Positions 1-7,589 of a stretch of DNA of 10,725 nucleotides are shown piece after piece. The stretch comes from Campylobacterota bacterium. Lineage in GTDB: Bacteria > Campylobacterota > Campylobacteria > Campylobacterales > SZUA-545. The stretch spans positions 1 through 10,725 of the forward strand of contig JAUPLZ010000261.1 of assembly GCA_030836705.1 (NCBI GenBank), written 5' to 3'. How positions within the stretch are numbered: the first letter of the stretch is position 1; each line of letters starts with the position of its first letter. The notes under the pieces were generated by a model. That model was not told the DNA's origin, made no database searches, and worked only from the letters and a program-made list of their open reading frames with translations. The position numbers were made by a program, and so were the translations under genes.

Positions 1-355
1 TAGTGGCATAGAGTGAGAACTTTCTAAGAATCTTTGTAAATAAGCTGTCAATCGTCATTATCTTTGTATGTGCATTTAAAAATTCGTTTAAAACTCTTTG
101 GCGCTCTGCTAGCAGATACTCGCGTGAAAGCTCAGTAACCTTTGCTATCTCATCAAGCTCGCCTCTGAGTTCAAGCTCCTCTAAAGTTTGAACTATCCTC
201 TCCTGCATCTCGTTTGCGGCTTTGTTGGTAAAAGTGAGTGCGAGTATCTTAGATGGCTCTGCACCCTTAAAAAGCAGACTAAGATAACGCACGACAAGCA
301 TAAATGTCTTTCCGCTTCCTGCACTTGCCTCGTAGGCTAGGTTATTTATAAACAC
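1..355 (-). CDS. addA: AddA/RecB-like UvrD-family helicase-nuclease, N-terminal fragment (cut by window edge)
   Basis: Only the first 118 codons are in the window. They begin with a UvrD/Rep-type Walker A motif, ASAGSGKT (residues 10-17). Motif Ia follows as LALTFTNKAANEMQERI (about 38-54), then the TIDSLF segment (101-106) typical of RecB/AddA helicases. In this family the protein is a superfamily 1A DNA helicase with a C-terminal nuclease that works with AddB in double-strand break repair. The nuclease part would lie beyond position 1, so it is not seen. I take GTG at 355-353 as the start: GGAG sits five bases upstream, the frame is closed just before by TAA, and the nearby ATG at about 366 runs into a stop. 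The gene follows the VF530 gene by 24 bases and is probably co-transcribed with it. The close fit to Campylobacterota AddA N-termini is recalled, not searched. Confidence 0.88.
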   Translation of the reverse strand, partial: MFINNLAYEASAGSGKTFMLVVRYLSLLFKGAEPSKILALTFTNKAANEMQERIVQTLEELELRGELDEIAKVTELSREYLLAERQRVLNEFLNAHTKIMTIDSLFTKILRKFSLYAT

Positions 356-379
356 AATATCTCCATTTATTATTTTAGC

Positions 380-610
380 CTACCTGTTTTTGCACTCTTT
401 GATATACAACTCTTCAACTTTTGTTCTCGCCCACGGCGTTTTTCTTAGAAACTTCAAACATGAGCTTATGGTCGGGTTTATCAAAAAACATCTGATGTCA
501 ACCCTGTTGCCCAACTCTTTAAACCCGTAACGCTCAACTAAAGTCTCTAAAATATGTTGCAGACTTACACCATGCAACGGATTGTTTTTGTTTTTCTCTT
601 CTTCACTCAT
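380..610 (-). CDS. VF530 family DNA-binding protein (DUF2132)
   Basis: This is a 76-residue soluble protein with the family's signature blocks: PLHGVSL near the start (11-17), a central ERYGFKELG (26-34), then CFLINPTISS (41-50) and KFLRKTPWAR (53-62). The length is normal for the family, so the gene looks complete. VF530 is a small fold named after a Vibrio fischeri protein and described as DNA-binding; its cellular role is not established. ATG at 610-608 is preceded by AAAGGA at suitable spacing. It lies 24 bases upstream of the AddA-like gene on the same strand, which suggests a shared transcript and possibly a nucleoid or repair-related role (inference). Its base composition matches the AddA-like gene, not the AT-rich genes further right, so I regard it as resident chromosome. 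Confidence 0.93.
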   Translation of the reverse strand: MSEEEKNKNNPLHGVSLQHILETLVERYGFKELGNRVDIRCFLINPTISSCLKFLRKTPWARTKVEELYIKECKNR

Positions 611-644
611 TTTTTTCCTTTATTTAAAAGTCGAATTTTTCTCT

Positions 645-670
645 CGTTCCAATGCTCCAGCGTTGGAATG
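645..670. repeat. REP-like palindrome / hairpin between the ORF6N and VF530 genes
   Basis: Twelve bases (645-656) pair with twelve (659-670) around a CC centre. As plus-strand RNA the stem is complete, with two G-U wobbles (646/669 and 653/662). As minus-strand RNA those two positions become A-C mismatches. The core reads TTCCAA...TTGGAA with a GC-rich loop region, a layout like the REP palindromes scattered through many proteobacterial genomes. It lies 39 bases past the ORF6N stop, so it could also slow or end that transcript, but no U-tract follows on the minus strand. The rest of 611-708 holds only the VF530 ribosome binding site and an AT-rich TTTAAAT that could be a weak -10. Assignment to a REP family is inference. 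Confidence 0.55.
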
Positions 671-708
671 CATATTGCAACCATATAAACTCATGTATGC
701 CGAACTTC

Positions 709-1587
709 TCACTTCAACCGCTCCATTATCTCAAAGCTTGCTTTCTCTATTTTAGAAAATGCAAACCACTTTTTGCCTAAATCTTTCAGAGATGCTCCTA
801 TGTGATAGACTTCGTCATCAATCAGTAGAAATCTGTCATGTGAAAGGTCAAATTTTTTAAGTTCTATTGGGTTGTACTGACTGTTGTATTTCTCTACATC
901 TAGCTTCAATTGTTTTGATATATTTTTTGTGTAGATAGTTATTTTTACTGTTTGGTTTTTGCTAAGCAGTGTTAAAACCGATTCATCCATGTAATTATCA
1001 AAAAGAGTTATTGTATTTTTTGCACTTTTAATCAAGTCGCTGACAAAAGCATACGCATCAAAAATTTGATTATCATAGAAAATACCTTGGGATGGTTTTA
1101 TCTCAGTAGCCTCTATCGCTTCAAAAATTTTATCAAGTTTCTCATCAGTTTTTATCTCGTAACTTAGTTGGCGTTTTTCTAACTCTTTGAATTGCGACAA
1201 TAATAAACTATTGTCATTTATTAACTTTCTCATTTGTGCAAAAGTTCGCATGATAGAGAGTGTAATTTCTGTTGCAATTTTACTTTTGAGTATAGTTGCC
1301 AACATATACACGCCCTGTTCTGTGAACACCTTAGACGAGTATTTTCTATTTTTTAAGCTTTCTTTAAAGGTCGAAATTTTCGACCTCAAGATCTCATCTT
1401 CCTCTTTACTCAATTCAAAGTAAAAATCGCTAGGAAATTTATCTGGATTATTTCTTACTGCCTCATTTATTCTTTTTGTCTCAACACCATAAAGCTCCGC
1501 CAAATCTGCATCAAGCATCACTTGCAAACCTCTAACGGCAAAAATTTTGTTTTGGATAGTTTGGTTGTCGGTAATGATGTTGTTCAT
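709..1587 (-). CDS. ORF6N domain protein with degenerate phospholipase D-like C-terminal domain
   Basis: This is a 292-residue protein. The N-terminal ORF6N domain (about 14-121) shows IFAVRGLQVMLDADLAELYGV, EAVRNNPDKFP, FTEQGVYMLATIL and IMRTFAQMR; it is a KilA-N-associated DNA-binding module common in phages and mobile regions. A helical linker follows (about 122-160). The C-terminal part (about 168-285) starts FYDNQIFDAYAFVSDLI and ends SHDRFLLIDD...YHIGASLKDLGKKW. It resembles a single phospholipase D half-site, but the usual H-x-K-x4-D is H-x-R-x4-D (H250, R252, D257), so catalysis is doubtful. This tail is often joined to ORF6N domains, so the protein is probably complete. ATG at 1587 is preceded by AGGA. 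It begins 45 bases after the ATPase stop and may share its transcript. A role as regulator or accessory protein of the cluster is a guess; it may equally be an independent mobile-region gene. Confidence 0.9.
   Translation of the reverse strand: MNNIITDNQTIQNKIFAVRGLQVMLDADLAELYGVETKRINEAVRNNPDKFPSDFYFELSKEEDEILRSKISTFKESLKNRKYSSKVFTEQGVYMLATILKSKIATEITLSIMRTFAQMRKLINDNSLLLSQFKELEKRQLSYEIKTDEKLDKIFEAIEATEIKPSQGIFYDNQIFDAYAFVSDLIKSAKNTITLFDNYMDESVLTLLSKNQTVKITIYTKNISKQLKLDVEKYNSQYNPIELKKFDLSHDRFLLIDDEVYHIGASLKDLGKKWFAFSKIEKASFEIMERLK
1368..1386. repeat. Perfect 19-base palindrome inside the ORF6N gene
   Basis: Nine-base arms, AGGTCGAAA and TTTCGACCT, flank a single T at 1377. It lies in the linker-proximal part of the ORF6N coding region, in the stretch encoding SKISTF. 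It could be an operator-like site for a dimeric regulator, possibly the ORF6N protein itself, or may be chance. Only the symmetry is directly observed. Confidence 0.3.
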
Positions 1588-1632
1588 ATTGCTTTATCCT
1601 GTTTCAAGACTTTTTGTATGGTTTGTAAAATT

Positions 1633-4600
1633 TTATTGAGATTCTGAAAAATCACTTTCTAACTGCAAATATACTATAAACTGTATAAGATGAATATCTG
1701 TAAAATAGATGTTTCTAGGCTCGTCATTTAGTTTTATCTCCAAGGCATACATATCGTTAAAATCCAAATGCTGCTCAAAGATATCGGGCAGATTTTTATC
1801 TACTGCTTTATGTATCTCTTTTTTTATATCGTCTATGGTTGCGGTTTCAAAATTTTGTATATTTTTTATGTGTTCTAAAAATGTTGGCTCAAAAGCACCC
1901 CATTTGATATTTGCACTACAGTTTCTACATAAACATAGACTATCAGCCGTAGAAATAAAACTTTTTTTATTTTTTACAACTCTTTTATCATTCCAGCTAT
2001 ATAACTCAAAAGAATTTTCACTACTTGCAACTTTTCTAAAAGTAAAACCACAAATTTGGCAATAGCCTTTGTAGGTGTTTGCTAAAAACAACTTTATTTT
2101 ATCTTTTTGCTGATTTTCTGAAATATTACTTTTTTTGATAATTTCAATCTGCTTTATAATCTTTTGCTGCTCACTGTCATCTTTGTATTTTTGTATATCT
2201 TCTTTTACTTTTTTGATGAAATTTTCTATATATTTCTTTTCATCGATAATGATATCTGGATCTATATCTTCTTGCCATTGATAAGTCTCTGATTTATGTT
2301 TTTCAATATTTTGCTTGGTAGTTAATGTTTTTTGAGTATCTTTTTCTTCATCTTTCACAATTGAAGGATTGAGATTATCTTCTGTACGAGCAATGTTTTT
2401 ATCATGGCTCTTTATCGCTTCATTTAAATTTGGGGTGTCGTAATTATTTTGATTGTTTTTTGCATTTTCATCATTACCTTTACAATTTTTGTGATGGACT
2501 TTACAAAGATGTTTTTCTAAATTTTGTTTATTTAGCTCAACATTACATTCAGGGCAAATAGTTTTTTCATTTTCAACGGAATCTTTTTTAACTTCTGTTG
2601 TCTGTATGTTTTCAGACGGTTTTTTTGAAACTTCACTATTTCCATTGCTACCTTGATATGACTTTGTAGATGCATCGTCAGCTTTCTCATGATGATTGCC
2701 AATATCTTTTTTATTTTCTTGTTCATCATCTTCTAGGATATCGCTGCCATCTTCTTGCTCTTCTATCTTCTGAGAGATTTTTTCAAAAATATTATCAAAT
2801 GTGTTATCCCCCTTTGCCTCTTCTATTTTTTCACTCTTATAATATTCATTTTTTGAGTATTCTTTGTATTTATAGACTTTATCATAGAAGCGTTCAAGCG
2901 TATCAAAATTAATATCTGGAATTTGTTCTTGTACACATTTTGCAATTTCTTTGACTAGCTCTCTTTCGTCAATGTTGCTATGAATGTAAACTGTCTCATT
3001 TTTAATGATGAAATTTTTGACAACATCAATATAATTTCCATCCACATCAATTTTTAAAATAATATTTGCGTATGAACCTTTTTCAATATTCTTGGTTTTT
3101 AATATAAAATCATCATCAGTTTTCAATTTTTCAAATTTTTTATTATCATTTGAATAAATATAATCCCATGAGTAATTCAAAAGCTTGAAATAAATATCGT
3201 ATATTTTTTCGTCTTCTTTCAAATCTGTTAAAACAATTTCTCTGGTACAATCACTAATCTTACTTAATTCAAAATAAGTAATTATTTCATTAAATATTTG
3301 AAAATACCTTTTTTCAACACTAAATAAGTTGTTGATATTTTCTGCATTTTCTACAAATTCATCATTAAAAATTATTTGCTGAAATGAAAAAAGAGTATCA
3401 TTAATCAAGATTATCTCTTCATTCAAGTCGATAGATTCATCAGTTTTTAAAATCTTAGATAAGAAAATAATAAATTCGTAAAATACTTTTTGATGATTTT
3501 TTGGTTTTGATTTTAAATGCTCAATGTATTGTTGAATTGTTGGTTTTTCAACAACTCCAACTTGTTTAATAAAAAATAGCTTTAAATCATCTCCATAATA
3601 TTGCTCAAGTCCAACCAAACCAAGCTCCTTGCCATTTGTCCAAATCAACTTTTCAATTTCTATATATTCTATAATTTCTTTTTTATTCAGTATGGGTATT
3701 GTTGCAAAATCTATTTTTTCATTTTTAAAGTTATAGTGTAAAAATTCAAAAATCGATTTTACATCATCAAAATTTTCTATTTTCCTATATTCTATAACTT
3801 TTAAAATATCTTCTATTTGTGGTGTATTCTTTATTGAAAAGATTTTTGCTATCTCACCATTATTTTCCTTCTTATAGTTCTCAGGAAGTTCAGTAAAATA
3901 TTTTTTTAATTTTGAATCGACATGTAGATATAAATCTTTAATTAACAGTATTTTATTATCTACATAAATTGGAAAATTATGTCTAATTACAGAAATCCAA
4001 GGCGTATATTGAGATTTAGACTTTAATTTTCTATAAAATCCTACAACTACATTAAATGTATATATATAGCTACCCAAATGACTAATTACTTGATAGTTAA
4101 GAATTTTATTAAATAAAAATATAGAATCTTCATTGGTGAGTTTTTCAAATGCAAAATATTTTACAGTCTCACAATTATTATTATTCCATTTTGCAATAGC
4201 GATAAAAGGTATATTTAAAAATTCTTCATGCCTAGTGTGTTTACTATAACTGCTATCATAAGCATACATTTCAAGGTTTGTTTCTTCTAATTTTATATTG
4301 TCATTTATTTTGAGTTTAGTAAGAAAACTATTCCATTCATTCTTTAATTTGTCTATGGATTTTTTAGAGTTTTTTTGTTCTTGTAATAAATATTTTTCAC
4401 TAATAAATTCAATCTTTTTCATTCCTTCTTGACTACAATATTTCTTGACTATATTTTCAATACTATTAGAATTGCTAAGATATTCACTCGAAATATATAA
4501 TCGAGTAGAAAATTTTTCGATGTCACCTCGTTCATAATAATCCGATTCTCTTTCATGTTTAATCAAATGATTACTCTTAGTTAAAAATTGATAATTTTTT

Positions 4601-6357
4601 TTCAAAAGTTCTAATATTTGGTTTTCATCTTCTCCAAGATAATTAGTCTTTATATATACAAGTAAATTTACATTATTCTGAATATTGCTAAAAAAATCAT
4701 TCTTGTCTTTTAGTGATTGAATAATCTCAATGAGATTTGGTTGTTTTATTCCGAGTACAGAACTATAAAAAGAGATTTTTTCTAGTTGAACTTGATATTT
4801 TTTAAAAACAATTTTCAGTTCAGAAAAAATATTATTTAAAATTCCATCATCGTCTAGTTTGAAAAAAAGCTGTTTATCTGCTAAATCACTTTTAAAACAG
4901 AATTGTATGTTTCCTTCGTTATCAATTGGAATAATTGGTAAGTTAATCAGTATGTTATGGTCTGGCTTTTCGCTATTTATGTAATCTAATAATTTTTCAA
5001 ACAATAGGTTATCTTGTTCAAATTTATTTGCAAAATGTTCTGGCAATACACTTATAATTCTCAAAAATTCATTTCTATCTACAACAGTCACTCCCCAATT
5101 TTTTATTAAATGTTCTGGCACATAAAAAAATTTATCTATGAAAGTATATTTTTCTTTATTTGCATTAGTGTAATTTATATCCTTTAAAAATTCATACATA
5201 AAATCATGGTCTTGAAGAATACATACTGCTGATGATTTTGCAAAATCTCCGTTTACATTTAAAAAAAGAGCTTCATTGTAGAGGTTATTTAAGATTAATT
5301 GATAGTATTTGTCAATAAATTTATTTGAACTTTCTTCCTCGTCAATATATTTGAGATAATTATATTTATCAATAGTTTGTAAGTGATGGAATATCTCAAC
5401 AAAAAAAATCACTGTTTCATCTAATAGCCACTTATTCCATGGTTTTCCTTTTTCAATTTCACTTCTACTTGCATTAAGTAAAAAATCACCTTGTACTAAA
5501 AATGGTAGTCCGGTTTCTATTTCAGTAGGTAGAAATGCAAAAATTCTGGTATCGTCTATTTTTTCTAGTGGAAATGCTAAAAACAGCTCTCTTTTTAATA
5601 CATCTTCTCTTTTTTCTTCTTTTATAATACAATCAATTACTTTACTATATATTTTAAACTCTAAACTTTTATTATTGTGCTCAATTGATACGACATCATT
5701 TTGTAAATATTTTTTTGTAACTGAAAATTGTAAATTTTGATTTTTATAAATATTTATCTGTTTTAATTTATTTAAAAAAAGAATTAATATAGGCTCTATA
5801 TCATCTAGTTTATTTTCAATATCTGTTTGATTCTTAAATTTTGAAGAGTATGGTAGGTAAATATTTGTAGTTGTTAAATCTGTAAATTCTAATGGATAGT
5901 TATCAAAAGATTCAATCCAATAAGGTTCTATATATTCACCTTCTTTAAAATAAAACTTATATCCGTTTGAGTGGATTGAAGGTGTATCGGTAATTGCAAA
6001 AACAGATTTAAAACCTATACCTTTTTCACCTATAAACCCAAGTGCTTTATTTTTGCTTTTTGGGGAATCATTAAAATCACATAGTGCTTTTATGTTTATT
6101 TCTGAAAAACCTATTTCATTGTTTTTTGTCAAAATCCCATTTTCTAAAATAAAAAAATCTAAACTTGGCAATATATCATTTGCATAGTCATTATCTTGTG
6201 CATTTTGCACAAGTTCATATATAAAATGAGAATCTTCCGAATATAAATTATTGCTAAGTGTTTTAGCCATTCTCTTAACTCGCTCATATGATTTTGTATC
6301 TTTTTCTTTTTCAAACTCCGCTTTTATATCTTTAATAAATTTTTCTTGCTTAATCAT
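1633..6357 (-). CDS. Giant sacsin-like GHKL ATPase with C2H2 finger and C-terminal four-cysteine zinc domain
   Basis: This is a 1574-residue protein. The N-terminal domain (about 20-340) is a GHKL (Hsp90/MutL/sacsin-type) ATP-binding domain. The N-box reads YELVQNAQDND (47-57) with E48 and N52; a lid/G box reads GFIGEKGIGFKSVF (107-120), followed by ITDTPSIHS as in sacsin-like proteins. The long middle (about 340-1190) is helix-rich, AT-rich in DNA and unrecognised. An acidic, repeat-poor linker (about 1195-1265) leads to a C2H2 finger (C1268, C1271, H1283, H1288). After another charged linker comes CQIC (C1433, C1436) paired with CRNC (C1477, C1480), a treble-clef layout like HNH endonucleases but without the usual histidines between the knuckles. 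The extreme C-terminus includes EPRNIYFTDIHLIQF. ATG at 6357 follows GAGG with five-base spacing. It comes 60 bases after the HEPN-like gene. Relatives occur in defence regions; function here is inferred. Confidence 0.88.
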   Translation of the reverse strand: MIKQEKFIKDIKAEFEKEKDTKSYERVKRMAKTLSNNLYSEDSHFIYELVQNAQDNDYANDILPSLDFFILENGILTKNNEIGFSEINIKALCDFNDSPKSKNKALGFIGEKGIGFKSVFAITDTPSIHSNGYKFYFKEGEYIEPYWIESFDNYPLEFTDLTTTNIYLPYSSKFKNQTDIENKLDDIEPILILFLNKLKQINIYKNQNLQFSVTKKYLQNDVVSIEHNNKSLEFKIYSKVIDCIIKEEKREDVLKRELFLAFPLEKIDDTRIFAFLPTEIETGLPFLVQGDFLLNASRSEIEKGKPWNKWLLDETVIFFVEIFHHLQTIDKYNYLKYIDEEESSNKFIDKYYQLILNNLYNEALFLNVNGDFAKSSAVCILQDHDFMYEFLKDINYTNANKEKYTFIDKFFYVPEHLIKNWGVTVVDRNEFLRIISVLPEHFANKFEQDNLLFEKLLDYINSEKPDHNILINLPIIPIDNEGNIQFCFKSDLADKQLFFKLDDDGILNNIFSELKIVFKKYQVQLEKISFYSSVLGIKQPNLIEIIQSLKDKNDFFSNIQNNVNLLVYIKTNYLGEDENQILELLKKNYQFLTKSNHLIKHERESDYYERGDIEKFSTRLYISSEYLSNSNSIENIVKKYCSQEGMKKIEFISEKYLLQEQKNSKKSIDKLKNEWNSFLTKLKINDNIKLEETNLEMYAYDSSYSKHTRHEEFLNIPFIAIAKWNNNNCETVKYFAFEKLTNEDSIFLFNKILNYQVISHLGSYIYTFNVVVGFYRKLKSKSQYTPWISVIRHNFPIYVDNKILLIKDLYLHVDSKLKKYFTELPENYKKENNGEIAKIFSIKNTPQIEDILKVIEYRKIENFDDVKSIFEFLHYNFKNEKIDFATIPILNKKEIIEYIEIEKLIWTNGKELGLVGLEQYYGDDLKLFFIKQVGVVEKPTIQQYIEHLKSKPKNHQKVFYEFIIFLSKILKTDESIDLNEEIILINDTLFSFQQIIFNDEFVENAENINNLFSVEKRYFQIFNEIITYFELSKISDCTREIVLTDLKEDEKIYDIYFKLLNYSWDYIYSNDNKKFEKLKTDDDFILKTKNIEKGSYANIILKIDVDGNYIDVVKNFIIKNETVYIHSNIDERELVKEIAKCVQEQIPDINFDTLERFYDKVYKYKEYSKNEYYKSEKIEEAKGDNTFDNIFEKISQKIEEQEDGSDILEDDEQENKKDIGNHHEKADDASTKSYQGSNGNSEVSKKPSENIQTTEVKKDSVENEKTICPECNVELNKQNLEKHLCKVHHKNCKGNDENAKNNQNNYDTPNLNEAIKSHDKNIARTEDNLNPSIVKDEEKDTQKTLTTKQNIEKHKSETYQWQEDIDPDIIIDEKKYIENFIKKVKEDIQKYKDDSEQQKIIKQIEIIKKSNISENQQKDKIKLFLANTYKGYCQICGFTFRKVASSENSFELYSWNDKRVVKNKKSFISTADSLCLCRNCSANIKWGAFEPTFLEHIKNIQNFETATIDDIKKEIHKAVDKNLPDIFEQHLDFNDMYALEIKLNDEPRNIYFTDIHLIQFIVYLQLESDFSESQ

Positions 6358-6417
6358 TTAAACCTCAATTTTAAATTTTACTATGCTTGAATTCCGTTAA
6401 TCTTGCGTATGTGTTTA

Positions 6418-6924
6418 TCAGTTTATTTTTATTTGCTTCTCAATAATCAAAATTAAAAACTTGTTCGCATTTTGAAAGTTTTTATTTTGACCATATAATT
6501 GTAAAACATCTTTTTCACCATGTAATAAATTGTTTCTCAGTCTAAACACTATTCTTAAAATAGCTTCTATTTTTTCTTCAAAAGAAACTTTTTTTCTTTT
6601 TTTTAGTGCATTTTCAACAAATGGCTTATCATCATTCAGATTAAATTTAAAGTTTTGAAAAATGTGATTTATATCGCCATTAACATCTACATATCTATCA
6701 ACAAAATAGTTCCAAATGGTTGTGATTTTTCTTTTTGATGAATGTTCTAAACTAGGGCATAGCAATAAAGATAAGTTTTTACTTTTTGAAATTTTGGCAT
6801 TATTTACACAAACTTCATCTTCAAAAATACTCCATATTAAACCAAAGTATAAAATACTATTAATCTTAGAATTATTTAATTCACTATAGTAATATTTTGA
6901 CTTAATCCATTTTTTTTCATTCAT
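6418..6924 (-). CDS. Candidate HEPN-domain ribonuclease/toxin (R-x4-H motif)
   Basis: This is a 168-residue soluble, mostly helical protein. Its strongest signal is LRIVFRLRNNLLHGEKD (about 123-139), with R130 and H135 forming the R-x4-H signature of HEPN domains. RNNLLHG is close to the RNNLFHG seen in several HEPN families linked to abortive infection. The length fits a single HEPN domain with an N-terminal helical extension. Such proteins cut RNA as dimers, often as toxins or infection-triggered effectors; some HEPN proteins are inactive, so nuclease activity is inferred. The start ATG (6924-6922) overlaps the stop of the upstream membrane-protein gene in ATGA, implying translational coupling. 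The gene ends in tandem stops, TGA then TAA. A run of eight A's spans codons 3-5. It is very AT-rich, like the genes on both sides. Confidence 0.75.
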   Translation of the reverse strand: MNEKKWIKSKYYYSELNNSKINSILYFGLIWSIFEDEVCVNNAKISKSKNLSLLLCPSLEHSSKRKITTIWNYFVDRYVDVNGDINHIFQNFKFNLNDDKPFVENALKKRKKVSFEEKIEAILRIVFRLRNNLLHGEKDVLQLYGQNKNFQNANKFLILIIEKQIKIN

Positions 6925-7589
6925 TTTGCATACCTGCCTTTTATCTGTTTTACAAATTCTATTTTTAATTTATCAAGTAAACTATCATAATTATTTTTAG
7001 TTTGTCTATTTTCACTAATTATATCATTCAAATCTTGCTGATATAAATCAGAGTAATTAAGCTCTTCTTGTGTTTTATTTCTAATGCTTTTTAAACTTAA
7101 TAAATTTTCTTTTCCAAATCTAAAATCTTCAAATTTATTAATTAGACCTATTAATTGCCTATAATGTTTATTTTCTATTAATAGAGAGTTTTTTTCAATT
7201 GCAATTTTTGCATTAATAACTTTTTTTGAGAAATCTTTGAGTTTAGGGATTGTTGCAAAGTCCCATAACTCATCAGCTGAAATTTTTAAATCAATTAAAG
7301 AACTCCATAATTGGTTATATAATTCAAATTGTTTTGAGTTAAACCGTTCTTTTGTATTTTTAAGCTCACTAAAAAACAGATCGTTTCTTTTTTGTATTTC
7401 ATCAAATTTTGTATTATGTTCTAACTTCACACTCTCAACTTTTGAGGTAATTAGTTCAATATCCTCTTTTGTAGCAAGATTTTTAGCTTTTTCTTCTAAA
7501 TATTTTGGAAAATAATTTTTCTTTAACATAAATAAAAAAGTTAGTCCAACTCCTGCCACAACATTTAATATAAATTGAATCAGTTCCAT
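6921..7589 (-). CDS. Membrane-anchored coiled-coil protein, unknown function
   Basis: With the start at ATG 7589-7587 the product has 222 residues. One hydrophobic segment (about 4-22, IQFILNVVAGVGLTFLFML) is followed at once by KKNYFPKYLEEKAK. By the positive-inside rule the C-terminal bulk should be in the cytoplasm. A charged heptad-rich region follows (about 34-86, including NLATKEDIE...KVE), then a helical domain to the end. I recognise the YLEEKxKNLATKEDIE block as recurring in uncharacterised single-pass bacterial proteins but know no function for it. An alternative GTG start at 7601 would add four residues; I prefer the ATG because it overlaps the helicase stop by one base in TGATG. 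Its own stop overlaps the HEPN-like start in ATGA. A role as membrane sensor, anchor or partner of the HEPN protein is inference from this coupling. Confidence 0.82.
   Translation of the reverse strand: MELIQFILNVVAGVGLTFLFMLKKNYFPKYLEEKAKNLATKEDIELITSKVESVKLEHNTKFDEIQKRNDLFFSELKNTKERFNSKQFELYNQLWSSLIDLKISADELWDFATIPKLKDFSKKVINAKIAIEKNSLLIENKHYRQLIGLINKFEDFRFGKENLLSLKSIRNKTQEELNYSDLYQQDLNDIISENRQTKNNYDSLLDKLKIEFVKQIKGRYAK

Noticed and set aside
1187..1423. Plus-strand ORFs opposite the ORF6N, ATPase, membrane-protein and helicase genes (for example 1187-1423, 1709-2065, 7237-7515, 8280-8558)
   Set aside because: They lie opposite well-supported coding regions, show no family motifs, and have compositions expected from the reverse complement of coding sequence.
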